Below are positions 32,601 to 36,875 of a DNA stretch of 36,875 nucleotides, piece by piece. How positions within the stretch are numbered: the first letter of the stretch is position 1; each line of letters starts with the position of its first letter. The stretch is taken from assembly GCA_002633005.1 (NCBI GenBank), contig NMRA01001158.1, positions 9,686 through 46,560 on the forward strand, given 5' to 3'. Source of the stretch: Phoronis australis (taxonomy: Eukaryota > Phoronida > Phoronidae). The position numbers were made by a program, and so were the translations under genes. The notes beneath the pieces were generated by a model, which saw only the letters and a program-made list of their open reading frames with translations, did not search any database and had not been told where the DNA came from.

Positions 32601-33854
32601 TTTCGTCCGTCACACGAGTACATTGAATACAGCATTTCCAAAAAATTCCTCTCTCACTAGAGAGTGTTTGCCAAGAGCTGGGTTTTTAGAGTGTTGCTTT
32701 GAGTGGTGGACGAATACGTAGCAGACGTGGACAAATGTAGGGGGCACTATCACAGCAATACATACGTGGCTGTGCAGGGTCCTGATGACCCCTGGCTGTG
32801 TGAGGAAGTGTTGGTTTCATGTACTCTAATGCTACAGAGTGCCAGCCACATATTCACTGAAATTGAGGCTGGTGACTTAAATTATTTATGCTCTGCCATT
32901 CATCACGAGAGATTGACCTTTGCCAGTAGAGCATTAAGCTGCGACCTAAGGTGTTCCACGTTAGAATCCACCCTGAGGCTCATCTCAGAAAATCCATATT
33001 CCCGCCAGTAATGTTTCTTTTAGGTCGAGCGATGGGTACAGAGTAGATTCACTGTTCACTCGCTCATGCTTGAATCCACTGCATCTTTAAAACACACTGC
33101 TATACATTCTAGGCTCCTGAAAGTGTCAAGCTACAGGAAGACTTTGATCTGTCAATAAAATTCACCAACTCTCTGGGGCGGAAGTTGACCGACGTTGCGC
33201 TGTGTGTGAGTGGAGCTGGTATCGTAAGAGATCTGGAGATACTTTTGTAAGTCTAATAGGTCATTCGTGTGAGAATCACAAGATTTCGTGGATAATCAAA
33301 ATCTTCATGTAGGAGGTTTAAGGCTCGCTTGCATGTCCATTTAGCTTACGGAATAATACAAGTCTGATGTTCCTTTGCAATTGTATGTATTTCACTCAAC
33401 GCCGCTATAAATCATCTCTTTTCAAACAACAAGTCAACTTGTTTTCATAGGCTAACAAGTATTTCCTTTTCCTAAGTAGCGTCATAGCGCCCTCTATCTT
33501 ATCGGTTGCAGTGTACTGCCTACAACTCACCTGATTGGTTAATACGAGCTTGGTCAAAAACAATAACGAACACTCAGATCTTTTTGAGCCTAGAAATTAT
33601 TTCTAATTTATAAACAGATTGAAGATGAGCAAATTTCAAAACATCAGCTTTTGACAGGAGACAAGAGTTTATTGTACTTTTAAAATTTTCAATTCAACTT
33701 CTGCAGGGGCTCAGTTGCTATTGGAGCTACTGTTACCGAGGAAATGACTCTACGAGGGAAACGCACCGGACATAGAGAATTGGTAGTCACCTTGGAGTCG
33801 AACGAAGTGAATGACATCAGTGGCTCGAAAGAGATTGTTGTAACTGCCCATTAA
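2612..33854 (+). CDS. TGM-like: Transglutaminase gene (protein-glutamine gamma-glutamyltransferase), 14 exons plus a candidate first exon
   Basis: Calcium-dependent transglutaminases form isopeptide bonds between protein glutamine and lysine side chains, or attach amines to glutamine. The exon model listed below joins without a phase conflict and gives 722 residues, normal for the family. Visible landmarks are the N-domain motif [20 protein letters not shown], the NAWCK end of that domain, catalytic YGQCWVF (Cys307), [19 protein letters not shown] (His366), [11 protein letters not shown] (Asp389), [21 protein letters not shown] and [11 protein letters not shown]. Trp271 in EGRWDGNY lies 36 residues before the Cys, as Trp241 does in human TGM2. 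All introns are GT-AG. No GTP-binding site or signal peptide could be assigned. The family call is near certain. Orthology to a particular vertebrate TGM is not decidable here, and the first exon is tentative. Confidence 0.93.
2686..4519. other. Putative intron 1 / intergenic, no gene seen
   Basis: This is AT-rich unique-looking DNA with short open frames on the plus strand (for example 3335-3571 and 3905-4102) that lack recognisable domains, splice context or repeated structure. No RNA gene or transposon terminus was recognised. Confidence 0.5.
4520..4907. mobile_element. MITE-like repeat, GGGCCTGTTCCAAGAAACTG family
   Basis: The left end GGGCCTGTTCCAAGAAACTG is answered near 4885-4907 by GTCAGTTTTCTTGTAACGAG, an approximate inverted copy. 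Repeated GACAAA, TTGTCTCAA and CAAACTT motifs fill the interior. A second, shorter member of the same family lies at 27593-27768. Part of this copy (4620-4784) is duplicated in inverted orientation at 5680-5844. Confidence 0.5.
4620..4784 (+). repeat. Left arm of a 165-bp near-perfect inverted repeat
   Basis: This arm runs from CAAGTTGGGTATTTAAAAC to GAGACAAATGGCTTA. Its reverse complement is found at 5680-5844 with only a couple of visible mismatches, for example CTGTCTCATG here against CTGTTTCATG in the other arm. The arms are about 0.9 kb apart, and the near-identity implies a recent inverted duplication. Confidence 0.8.
5680..5844 (-). repeat. Right arm of the 165-bp inverted repeat
   Basis: Reverse-complement copy of 4620-4784. 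It starts TAAGCCATTTGTCTCGATAA and ends AAATACCCAACTTG. The sequence between the arms (4785-5679) has no gene that I can recognise. Confidence 0.8.
6018..6205. repeat. 27-bp minisatellite, seven copies
   Basis: Seven head-to-tail units of AAACTGAACTAACAGTTGAG followed by CTGTCTC. The fourth unit is 26 bp and the seventh carries ACGG in place of ACAG. Because 27 is divisible by three, the minus strand stays open and would read a nonapeptide repeat (LVQFETAQL). No gene context supports translation. Confidence 0.9.
7116..7386. mobile_element. 271-bp G-run MITE with 5-bp target duplication
   Basis: The left end CATGCGCGCAACCAGG matches the reverse complement of the right end, CCTGCGCGCACCCAGC. 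Both sides are flanked by AAATT (7111-7115 and 7387-7391). Inside are a run of about 12 G, a small GTTCG...CGAAC stem and a run of C. Both strands have short open frames, but these are by-products of the homopolymers. Confidence 0.6.
8060..8480. other. GC-richer block, open on both strands, unidentified
   Basis: This block is clearly richer in GC than its surroundings. It has an open frame of about 110 codons on the plus strand (8004-8348) and about 130 on the minus strand (8086-8475). Near 8366-8393 a short hairpin, CATAGATTAAAT...ATTTAATCTATG, is visible. A plus-strand acceptor-like TTTTTCAG precedes the block at about 8089. No domain is recognised in either frame. It could be an unrecognised repeat or an exon of an unknown gene. 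Confidence 0.25.
8530..8690. repeat. Dispersed repeat, copy 1
   Basis: Contains TAGTAGTGAGTGACGTCA then GAGGAACAGATAAACTCAAG and a GCCTGTG motif. The same order of motifs recurs about 3.2 kb downstream at 11735-11890. Family is unknown; superfamily-specific ends were not identified. Confidence 0.5.
9150..10640 (-). mobile_element. CR1/L2-like non-LTR retrotransposon, 5'-truncated and decayed
   Basis: On the minus strand the fragments line up in LINE order: reverse transcriptase (10640 down to about 10100), the region around TLINSxLLGVQLD-type connection sequence (about 9960-9880), [16 protein letters not shown] with [11 protein letters not shown] (about 9790-9690), and a C-terminal block [14 protein letters not shown] ... 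YGCNSIS ... LLWNSLPS (9294-9605). This C-terminal layout, without RNase H, is typical of CR1/L2-group LINEs. Frames change several times, so it is a dead copy. The 3' end is near the TAGTAGTAAGTAGTAGATAA run at about 9140-9160. Confidence 0.75.
9294..10624 (-). pseudogene. Broken reverse-transcriptase ORF of the CR1/L2-like LINE
   Basis: The N-terminal piece (10289-10624) shows [30 protein letters not shown] and [19 protein letters not shown], the reverse-transcriptase fingers and the first catalytic Asp region. Reading on with frame changes gives a GIPQ-SVLG block (about 10220-10245), [10 protein letters not shown], and the YADD catalytic motif near 10130-10145. Stops and frameshifts lie between the pieces. 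The real element would encode a protein of several hundred residues more at its N-terminus, including an endonuclease, which is absent here. Confidence 0.75.
10641..11734. other. Intron 1 / intergenic stretch, no gene seen
   Basis: AT-rich DNA without recognisable coding motifs, RNA genes or transposon ends. The minus-strand open frame at 11314-11499 shows no domain. Confidence 0.45.
11735..11890. repeat. Dispersed repeat, copy 2
   Basis: Carries TAGTAGTGAGTGACGTCA then GGAGGAACAGATAAACCCAA and GGCCTGTG, in the order and spacing of the copy at 8530-8690. The direct orientation could allow recombination between the two, which flank the CR1/L2-like LINE. Confidence 0.5.
11983..12870. mobile_element. 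888-bp Mutator-like (MULE) non-autonomous element with 9-bp target duplication
   Basis: Flanked on both sides by AATTTAAGG (11974-11982 and 12871-12879). The ends are long inverted repeats of roughly 100 bp: GGCACGATATAGGGTA, GTGAAAACGCG, then CGTTTCGCGACCAAAACCCG on the left, against reverse-complemented GGCACGATACAGGGTA, GTGAAAACGCG, then CGTTTCGCAACTAAAACCCG on the right. Long terminal repeats with a 9-bp duplication are the Mutator signature. The interior is GC-rich with a local duplication of CTGTCTTCC(A/G)CTGGCCAG near 12185-12235. A 128-codon open frame (12025-12411) shows no transposase domain. Confidence 0.7.
13176..13387 (+). CDS. Transglutaminase exon 2: N-terminal domain
   Basis: Encodes the start of the immunoglobulin-like N-domain (residues 25-95): [35 protein letters not shown], then [10 protein letters not shown]. 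The HHT and LIVRRGQ blocks are diagnostic. It ends in phase 1 at a GTCAGT donor. Two acceptors are possible: TTTCAG ending at 13175 (needs phase 2, as the candidate first exon supplies) or TTCAAG ending at 13204 (needs phase 1). The open frame runs further upstream and beyond the donor, but family homology stops at these limits. Confidence 0.9.
13600..13925 (+). repeat. Dispersed repeat of the 'CCTAGTGGCAGTTT' family, in intron 2
   Basis: Contains recurring phrases such as TTGTGAAATTTGGCAGATAT, GCCGACTACTGCTTTGCCCC and CCTAGTGGCAGTTT. The same phrases occur in several tandem blocks at 20025-20779 in intron 6, so both are members of one interspersed repeat family. It has no coding capacity. 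Confidence 0.6.
14395..14652 (+). CDS. Transglutaminase exon 3: end of N-terminal domain
   Basis: Residues 96-181. Reads [16 protein letters not shown], then [20 protein letters not shown] and [12 protein letters not shown]. The [15 protein letters not shown] and VLFNAWCK strings are conserved N-domain landmarks. Acceptor CCATAG, donor GTAAGC; phase 1 at both ends. The open frame continues past 14652, but the family sequence does not. Confidence 0.93.
15310..15910 (-). mobile_element. Penelope-like retroelement, 3' fragment in intron 3
   Basis: The minus strand encodes the C-terminal GIY-YIG endonuclease of a Penelope-like element (see separate entry) and, downstream of its stop, a block near 15347-15390 (TGATGATGATAGTGTTTTAG, then ACACCAAAACATG) that resembles the terminal motif seen near Penelope element ends. 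The reverse-transcriptase part is missing, so the copy is truncated. It lies in the opposite orientation to the host gene. Confidence 0.7.
15475..15859 (-). pseudogene. Penelope-like GIY-YIG endonuclease, frameshifted
   Basis: The main frame (15475-15774) reads [20 protein letters not shown], then [10 protein letters not shown] and [20 protein letters not shown]. The CxxC pair before SYIGET is characteristic of Penelope-like enzymes. Upstream sequence ([20 protein letters not shown]) is in another frame, so at least one frameshift falls near 15770-15790. Where the family usually has a Glu after ELKIH, this copy has Gly (ELKIHGAS), consistent with loss of nuclease activity. No reverse transcriptase is attached. 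Confidence 0.75.
16052..16170 (+). CDS. Transglutaminase exon 4: start of catalytic core
   Basis: Residues 182-221: [20 protein letters not shown], then [11 protein letters not shown] and RPWTYGQ. The EDxVYM...EYVLNESG and W.YGQF strings are standard for the domain junction. Enters in phase 1 after a TTTTAG acceptor and ends in phase 0 at GTACTT. Confidence 0.93.
16988..17095 (+). CDS. Transglutaminase exon 5
   Basis: Exactly 36 codons (residues 222-257), [18 protein letters not shown], then [16 protein letters not shown]. It corresponds to the FxxxxLxxxxxLLD...GDPVxVxRxxSAM segment of the core. Acceptor TTTCAG, donor GTATGT, phase 0 on both sides. Confidence 0.93.
17233..17254. repeat. (TC)n microsatellite
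   Basis: A short run of TC dinucleotides after GAGAGC in intron 5. Confidence 0.7.
17686..17855. repeat. 17-bp minisatellite, ten copies, in intron 5
   Basis: Ten full units of CTCTAAATACGACGCAG (170 bp exactly) with partial units on both sides. Variation clusters at the GACG/GAGG positions. No coding meaning, since 17 is not divisible by three. Confidence 0.9.
18495..18672 (+). CDS. Transglutaminase exon 6: catalytic cysteine
   Basis: Residues 258-316. Contains [29 protein letters not shown] and [15 protein letters not shown]. Cys307 in YGQCWVF is the nucleophile that forms the thioester with substrate glutamine. Trp271 in EGRWDGNY matches the transition-state tryptophan (TGM2 Trp241) with the family's 36-residue spacing. 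Acceptor TTCCAG, donor GTGAGT, ends in phase 1. Everything expected of an active site half is present. Confidence 0.95.
18811..18876. repeat. 22-bp tandem triplication in intron 6
   Basis: Three consecutive copies of GTTGAGAGTATTGCCAGGAT plus AT. The copies look identical, which indicates recent expansion. Confidence 0.85.
19708..19746. repeat. (AC)n microsatellite with GC interruptions
   Basis: About 39 bp of alternating AC broken by CGC and GCAC, in intron 6. Confidence 0.85.
20025..20779 (+). repeat. Complex tandem repeat element, 'CCTAGTGGCAATTTT' family, in intron 6
   Basis: Opens with a near-palindrome (ATGCGCCCACATATTTATATGTGGACGCAT). Diverged blocks then repeat the theme 'cleared by ... 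GACTACTGGTGTGCCCCCTAGTGGCAATTTTATTTT ... CCTTAATGGATTTTCATGAA' in part. Two blocks (about 20214-20310 and 20684-20779) are nearly identical over some 95 bp. A relative sits at 13600-13925. A LINE begins exactly where the last block ends, so the LINE probably inserted into, or truncated, this element. Confidence 0.65.
20455..20499. repeat. Perfect 20-bp hairpin
   Basis: TTTGCATGTATGTGCTTACT is followed by the 5-nt spacer TTTAT and its exact reverse complement AGTAAGCACATACATGCAAA. It lies inside the tandem repeat element. Perfect arms with such a short loop suggest a recent templated inversion rather than old chance symmetry. Confidence 0.9.
20780..22910 (+). mobile_element. RNase H-bearing non-LTR retrotransposon (I-group type), 5'-truncated, in intron 6
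   Basis: Starts abruptly within the reverse transcriptase (QYAYRSGFF) at the end of the preceding repeat, as 5'-truncated LINEs do. Reverse transcriptase, RNase H and a C-terminal CPEC...H...C zinc-binding motif follow in order. A GGCCTGA/TCAGGCC hairpin (22872-22887) and a T-run (22902-22910) lie beyond the last stop at 22820, so the 3' boundary is approximate. It is in sense orientation with the host gene and ends within about 50-140 bp of the exon 7 acceptor. Confidence 0.8.
20783..22820 (+). pseudogene. Broken pol ORF of the LINE: reverse transcriptase, RNase H, zinc motif
   Basis: Three frames are needed. 20783-21340: [32 protein letters not shown] and [12 protein letters not shown], the core reverse-transcriptase motifs with YADD intact. 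21643-22068 and beyond: [44 protein letters not shown] and [19 protein letters not shown], an RNase H domain with its acidic residues. 22395-22820: [20 protein letters not shown] plus CPAFYRLR. Multiple frameshifts and stops make it inactive. RNase H after reverse transcriptase places it with I, Ingi, R1 or Loa-type LINEs. Confidence 0.8.
22959..23097 (+). CDS. Transglutaminase exon 7: [11 protein letters not shown] segment and calcium site
   Basis: Residues 317-362 plus two bases of Trp363. Reads [20 protein letters not shown], then [11 protein letters not shown], and ends SDDSVW across the junction. Length 139 nt bridges exon 6 (phase 1) to exon 8 (phase 2) exactly, and without it the frame breaks. 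The segment equals the TGM3 third calcium site (Asp301, Asp303, Asn305, Ser307, Asp324). Here the loop reads D-S-D-E-T-I-T and the final Asp before SVW is kept, so Asn and Ser are both Thr. Acceptor TTATAG at 22957-22958 is close behind a LINE. The donor GTAAGC at 23098 is the first unit of a minisatellite. Confidence 0.93.
23088..23397 (+). repeat. 31-bp splice-donor minisatellite, ten copies
   Basis: Unit: ATTCCGTGTG, then GTAAGCCTGC, then ATTGCCAGTTA. The first 10 nt of unit 1 are the last 10 nt of exon 7, followed by its authentic 5' splice site. Potential GT donors therefore recur every 31 bp at 23098, 23129, 23160, 23191, 23222, 23253, 23284, 23315 and 23377. The ninth unit (23346) has AT instead of GT. 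Units 2 and 5 read GTAAGT, closer to consensus than the true GTAAGC. After unit 1 all copies are intronic. Confidence 0.95.
23525..23625 (-). repeat. tRNA-like sequence, possible SINE head
   Basis: On the minus strand GCTGAGTGG (complement of 23599-23607) resembles a pol III A box, and GGTTTGAAACC (complement of 23549-23559) resembles a B box, about 45 nt apart, as in tRNA genes. The fold is not a clean tRNA: the acceptor arms were not matched. A tRNA-derived SINE in intron 7 is the likeliest reading. Confidence 0.4.
24148..24327. mobile_element. 180-bp foldback element in intron 7
   Basis: The outer arms GGTATAAATAGATTATT and AATAATCTATATTTATCC pair imperfectly. The inner arms form a perfect 23-bp stem (24204-24226 with 24247-24269; GTGGATTTTGAAGAATTATC). 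The centre adds GGGGC-TGAC-GCCCC. The whole is one long hairpin without coding capacity. A flanking target duplication was not clear. Confidence 0.75.
24759..26452. mobile_element. THAP-bearing DNA transposon with TTAA ends (Kolobok-like), in intron 7
   Basis: Bounded by inverted repeats AGGAGAATGCCACC and GGTGGCATTCTCCT, each abutting TTAA (24755-24758 and 26453-26456). Four-base TTAA duplication together with a THAP zinc-finger protein fits the Kolobok superfamily; piggyBac also uses TTAA but lacks THAP. At 1.7 kb it has room for the DNA-binding domain but no visible DDE catalytic domain, so it is an internally deleted derivative. A 61-bp GC-rich unit (GCGACGGGCCAGCCTGATTG) is duplicated at about 25868-25985. 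The superfamily name is inference. Confidence 0.7.
24951..25223 (+). pseudogene. THAP-type zinc-finger ORF, remnant of the transposase N-terminus
   Basis: Ninety residues from the ATG at 24951. Reads [38 protein letters not shown] and [14 protein letters not shown]. The FFRLP, conserved Trp and CxxHF signature define the C2CH THAP DNA-binding domain. Only one Cys is in frame before the finger core. A TGC lies upstream in another frame (24944), so the first zinc ligand may have been lost to a frameshift. The protein stops shortly after the domain. It could alternatively be exon 1 of a spliced transposase gene. Confidence 0.65.
27258..27361 (+). CDS. Transglutaminase exon 8: catalytic His and Asp
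   Basis: Completes Trp363 and encodes residues 364-397: [18 protein letters not shown], then [16 protein letters not shown]. His366 and Asp389 are 23 residues apart, as His335 and Asp358 are in TGM2, completing the Cys-His-Asp triad. Acceptor TTTAAG is weak in pyrimidines just upstream; donor GTAGAC. Ends in phase 1. Confidence 0.95.
27593..27768. mobile_element. 176-bp MITE, same family as 4520-4907, in intron 8
   Basis: The left end GGGGCCCATTCCAAGAAAAT is mirrored by a right end whose reverse complement reads GGCGCCCGTTCCTAGAAACT. TTGAGACGAA and TTGTCTCAA motifs pair in the centre. No coding capacity. Confidence 0.65.
27795..28056. repeat. 18-bp minisatellite in intron 8
   Basis: About 14 diverged units of the type GCAATAAATAGCGGCGAC or GCGACAAATGGCGGCGAC, some shortened by 3-5 bp. 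Unit length is a multiple of three, so the minus strand stays open for 87 codons with a VAAIYC-type repeat. There is no sign that this is translated. It ends about 45 bp before the exon 9 acceptor. Confidence 0.85.
28104..28219 (+). CDS. Transglutaminase exon 9
   Basis: Residues 398-436: [20 protein letters not shown], then [19 protein letters not shown]. The CCGPxxVxAIKxGxxxxxYDxPFxFAEVN block is a core hallmark after the active-site Asp. Acceptor TTTCAG, donor GTAAAA; enters phase 1, leaves phase 0. Confidence 0.94.
28517..28643 (+). CDS. Transglutaminase exon 10
   Basis: Residues 437-478: [20 protein letters not shown], then [20 protein letters not shown] and PE. Matches the IGxxISTKxxGxxxRxDITxxYKYPEG segment at the end of the core, near which acidic calcium ligands lie in the family. 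Acceptor GAACAG, donor GTAAAC, ends in phase 1. Confidence 0.94.
28644..29270. other. Intron 10, no feature seen
   Basis: AT-rich intron between two well-supported exons. No repeat ends, RNA genes or extra exon motifs were recognised. Confidence 0.6.
29271..29401 (+). CDS. Transglutaminase exon 11: hinge to first beta-barrel
   Basis: Residues 479-522: [20 protein letters not shown], then [18 protein letters not shown]. YPEGSxxER and DITKDVxF mark the link from core to barrel 1. Acceptor CATACAG. The donor that keeps frame with exon 12 is AAA|GTTTGT at 29402, a GT site with poor consensus. Reading through would add eleven residues and stop at 29437. Confidence 0.9.
29402..30382. other. Intron 11, no feature seen
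   Basis: The first half is mixed in composition with a minus-strand open frame (29418-29732) without a domain. The second half is very AT-rich. No mobile element ends were recognised. Confidence 0.5.
30383..30542 (+). CDS. Transglutaminase exon 12: first C-terminal beta-barrel
   Basis: Residues 523-575: [20 protein letters not shown], then [20 protein letters not shown] and [12 protein letters not shown]. GxDFxVxVxxTNxSxxxRTVxLxxxxxxxxYTGV is the standard start of barrel 1. Acceptor TTCTAG, donor GTATGT, phase 1. Confidence 0.94.
30543..32300. other. Intron 12 (1.76 kb), no feature seen
   Basis: AT-rich intron. A plus-strand open frame at 31445-31702 has no recognised domain and no exon-like junctions that fit the gene's phase and homology. 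No repeat ends were identified. Confidence 0.5.
32301..32461 (+). CDS. Transglutaminase exon 13: end of barrel 1
   Basis: Residues 576-629: [20 protein letters not shown], then [20 protein letters not shown] and [10 protein letters not shown]. Family pattern is ...V.Y.eY...L.....ikv...v.et.q.......v.l..P.L.I. Acceptor TTATAG, donor GTAAGT. The preceding exon supplies the first base of Ser576. Confidence 0.93.
32703..33011 (+). other. Unidentified open frame in intron 13
   Basis: A 102-codon open frame starting from a non-ATG codon context at 32703, with several Cys and His residues ([38 protein letters not shown]). No family is recognised and no phase-compatible splice sites link it to the transglutaminase. 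It is probably not translated, but its composition differs from nearby intron DNA and it may be a transposon remnant. Confidence 0.2.
33113..33246 (+). CDS. Transglutaminase exon 14: second C-terminal beta-barrel
   Basis: Residues 630-673 plus two bases: [20 protein letters not shown], then [20 protein letters not shown] and LEIL. Matches the v.F.NPL...L.....v.G.Gl strands of barrel 2. Acceptor TTCTAG, donor GTAAGT, ends in phase 2. Confidence 0.93.
33707..33854 (+). CDS. Transglutaminase exon 15: C-terminus and stop
   Basis: Residues 674-722 and a TAA at 33852-33854: [40 protein letters not shown] and KEIVVTAH. The G.r.lva.l.S..l..i.G...i.V pattern is the expected final strand pair. Acceptor CTGCAG. 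The protein ends where family members usually end, so the C-terminus looks complete. Confidence 0.94.
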
Positions 33855-33964
33855 TTAGGTTTGCGTTAGCTATTATTACCTCCTCACTTGTTTTTTTCGC
33901 ATTACAGTTAACTGCACGTTTGATAGGGATTTATGGGTTTGTAATTTTTAATGCACAGTAGTTT

Positions 33965-33970
33965 AATAAA
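33965..33970 (+). promoter_or_regulatory. Polyadenylation signal AATAAA
   Basis: Canonical hexamer about 110 nt after the stop codon, followed by a T/G-rich stretch (TTGGTATCTTTTGTTG), as expected for a cleavage region. It likely ends the transglutaminase mRNA near 33985-34000. Confidence 0.65.
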
Positions 33971-33999
33971 TTTATCTGCATGCTTGGTATCTTTTGTTG

Positions 34000-36786
34000 A
34001 ACATTCAGAACTTTTCAAAGTGGAGAAGTGAATCGACGGTAACAGTACACATTTTCAGTGTTGCCTCGAGGCTTGTTTGTTTATGTTATCTGATGCATTT
34101 AAAGTTGTTGAGCACTGCTAATTTGGGTCAAACGACTTCAAAGTAAGAATGAGACTTTATTTGAGCCAAAAGACGTCAACGACATTTTAGCTGCAGGAAT
34201 TAACTACTACCTTACATTATTTCACGACTCAATTTTTGTGAAACATCGCTAACTAGAATCAAAACGAGTTTGACAATCCATCTGTAAGGTTTTTTGCTAA
34301 AAATGATGTGGGTGAGCAGTTTTCTTTTGATATTTCAGCAGTGGTGACGCTGTTGTTCCCAGATCGGTGTTATTCATAGATCTTTGAAATTTCTCAAATG
34401 ATACAACATTCAGAGGCAAGAGTTCCAAAACACTACACAGTGCACACCAACGGTTTGATAAGGTCTTTCCCGAGTGATTTTTTGCAGTAACCGTTAAGTA
34501 TACCAACTTACCTTTAGTCATCCATACCTGGCTTCCACAATTAGTGCCGACATCATCACATAATACAAACTGGCGGAAAATTCGGACAAAAGTGCTAAAC
34601 CTAAAACACCTGCCTCAAAGCAGGGGAGGCCCCAGACTCGTAACTCAATAGCATGACCTCATTAACTGTTTGGAGACATCACCACTTTGGCTGTGAAAAT
34701 GTCTATGTCAAACGAGCAACAATTGGGCATACATAAAGAATATATACAGATATACCGACAAATTCCTTCTCACAGAGTCCATTCGTTTAACAATGTAATT
34801 ACACTAGTTTGTGCCATGCCTTGAAACTTAGCTATTTCGAACAGCCACAAAACCGGTAGAAATTTACTCCTTGACATCAAATTCTTAAAGGGGCGAACCC
34901 CACATCTTATTGAGGTAGTGTAATGCAATTTTATCTTCTCCATAAGTCAAAAGGATTAAAACAAACATGGCCACAAGGTCTTCTACAGTTACATTGAAGG
35001 TAACTATAAAATCTTTGGCTATATCCTGGTGACTTGGGAATTTATAGTTCGTGGGAAAAATCAAGAAGGCAGGTTATTGTTATTACCGGTAACTTAGTGA
35101 ACCAGGGATGCAATGAAACGGGTTGTCACAAATTGTTTAGTTTTCAAGAGGATGTATGACCAATCCTGTCAACCACATATTATTGTGGCGAAGGAAACCC
35201 GTGACCCGTTCGGTCACTGACTATATTTAGTCGGAGCAAGATATTTCCAAGAGCGATCTTCCCAGTTCACTAGACTGAAGGATCTTCATCTAACTCAGAG
35301 AAAAGCCATTCAGGCCCTTGACGTGAAAAAGAAAGACTGAGAAAATGGTTACGGGGGCGAAATATTACAATTCAATCCAAAGAGACAATGGAGATAACTA
35401 TATATGTAGTTATGTGAGTGGCCAAGAAGCATTTAACTTTCATGAAACTGTGCTTTGAAAGTGCTTGTAGATTATGAAGAAAATTTCATACTCAAAAACG
35501 TTTAATAATTGCAAAAGTTGAGACGAAAGACTAGGAAAACATCATGAAAAAACGTAGACATCATATCAGCGTCACTGGCATCAATAAAGATTTTTTGAAA
35601 TGTGAACACATTGCAAGGAAATCGGCTGTATCAGTACAAAGAGGAAACCAGGAAAATGCTGATATACTTGGGGGACAAGTTACTCAACGGGAGAAACCTG
35701 TCTAAATATGACTAACTTGAGAAAAGTGTGAAAGAATGAACAGTCATTGTTGCAGCTTTGGTTAGGATGTGGATCGAGGCCTGTAATAACCGTCAAGTCC
35801 CATTGGGAATGTTTATGTCCCGGTTCTCCACACGCAATTAAACTTAGTGACGATTTCATACCCCGGCGTTCCCCGCACGCACACCAAGAACTGACTCGAC
35901 AAAATTCCTGATTGCGTAACACTAATCCCACAAACGGTAATGGAATGCACATGGTGGAGACGCCGCCTCATTTTCTAACAACGGTACTATGCTATTGGCA
36001 GTATATTTTCTCAGTTATTCGACATTTATAAACTTGTTAAAAGTAACTTTGTTATTGAAAAATTCACGTGTTTACGTTTTCGGAGTTGCCCTCACAAGAT
36101 TTAGGTGTTCTAGGCATTACGTATTTCTAGCAAGGGAATGTTTGGTGGTCTTGTAAGAGAGAAAACATGTCCCTGCTGCAGTAGGGAAAAGGTTAAAGAA
36201 TACACGGTCTCAAAATTCAGATTTTTGTGTTTTTACCTAAATTTGATAAGCGGGACAAAATACTATCTATGAATTTTATGTAGACCCATGATTTAAATAT
36301 CTTTAAACATGTTAAATAATTAATACTCTGAAAAAGAGTTACCTGATATAGAAGTATTTAATTTTGGCTTAGATATTACGTACTCTTTGTATACAATATG
36401 TTAGTGGGCGGGAGGCCAGTTAACGAAAGCCTACCCTATGCTACTCAAGTCATGAAGTGGCAACTTCAAAATTATGACGTACTGACTATAATAAAACACT
36501 AACGTTTCATCCACTGAGCAGCATAAGTACTGTTGAAATGAGCAGACATATTGCGCATGCAGACTGGCCTTGGTATTTTTTTTGTACAAAACGGTTACGC
36601 TCAATACAGTTGGCGTAAATCAAGTCCATACACGACCCACATATCAAAACTGGAATGCAGAAGTGTTAAGCAGAAATGTGTGAAAGAGTTCTTTTCTGGG
36701 CTTTGGGGACGTTATCATCCGTTTTGGACAATAAGGGTGCCGTGAACTGAATGCTTCTTTGTTGACAATAGCGTCTCCACAGTCCC
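34000..36786. other. 3' flank, no gene recognised
   Basis: Intergenic-looking DNA. Open frames at 34297-34521 and 35680-35952 (minus) and 36551-36745 (plus) have no recognisable domain, splice context or neighbours. The 35740-35950 stretch is less AT-rich than the rest and may be an old repeat. Confidence 0.45.
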
Positions 36787-36875
36787 CAGTAGCGGATTTA
36801 GAGGGAGGGCCAAGGGGGCCATGCCCCCCCTAAAATTCTCCAAGATTCCATTGGGCAGTTCAGGAGTGCCAAAGT
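36787..36875 (+). mobile_element. hAT-like terminus at window edge
   Basis: CAGTAGCGGATTTAGAGGGA followed by GGGCCAAGGGGGCCATG and a C-run. This CAG(T)-GCGGATTTAGAGG end type resembles the terminus at 1-80 and other invertebrate hAT MITE ends. The element runs out of the window, so its other end and duplication cannot be tested. Confidence 0.4.

Overview
This is animal (metazoan) nuclear DNA, AT-rich, with many GT-AG introns, dispersed transposons and minisatellites. Nothing bacterial is visible. The repeat fauna (a Penelope-like element with a GIY-YIG nuclease, an RNase H-bearing LINE, a CR1/L2-like LINE, a THAP element with TTAA ends, hAT- and Mutator-like MITEs) and the intron-rich transglutaminase suggest a marine invertebrate, perhaps a non-vertebrate deuterostome or a lophotrochozoan. 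I cannot name the species.

The only convincing host gene is one plus-strand transglutaminase (protein-glutamine gamma-glutamyltransferase). I placed 14 coding exons between 13176 and 33854 by protein motifs, splice sites and phase. A distant candidate first exon lies at 2612-2685. Every junction is phase-compatible, and with the candidate first exon the model is 2169 nt, or 722 codons plus stop. Residue numbers below use this model. Domain order is canonical: N-terminal immunoglobulin-like domain, catalytic core with Cys307, His366 and Asp389 plus the supporting Trp271, then two C-terminal beta-barrels. A polyA signal follows the stop by about 110 nt.

Layout: 1-2611 is repeat-bearing upstream DNA (a hAT-like end, a small hairpin, two MITEs). 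2686-13175 is the putative first intron or intergenic DNA, with an inverted-repeat element, a 27-bp minisatellite, a G-run MITE, a decayed CR1/L2-like LINE on the minus strand and an 888-bp Mutator-like element with a 9-bp target duplication. 13176-33854 is the gene body. Its introns carry a Penelope-like fragment (intron 3), a 17-bp minisatellite (intron 5), a tandem repeat element and an RNase H-bearing LINE (intron 6), a splice-donor minisatellite, a tRNA-like SINE candidate, a foldback hairpin and a THAP/TTAA element (intron 7), and a MITE plus an 18-bp minisatellite (intron 8). 33855-36875 is the 3' flank, with a possible hAT-like terminus at the window edge.

The most striking observation is at exon 7. 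Its last 10 nt and its 5' splice site form the first unit of a 31-bp minisatellite of ten copies, so the exon-intron junction is tandemly duplicated and nine of ten copies keep a GT donor. Use of any donor but the first would put an in-frame TAA directly after the Trp codon. The same exon's acceptor lies only about 140 bp downstream of the end of a LINE coding region.
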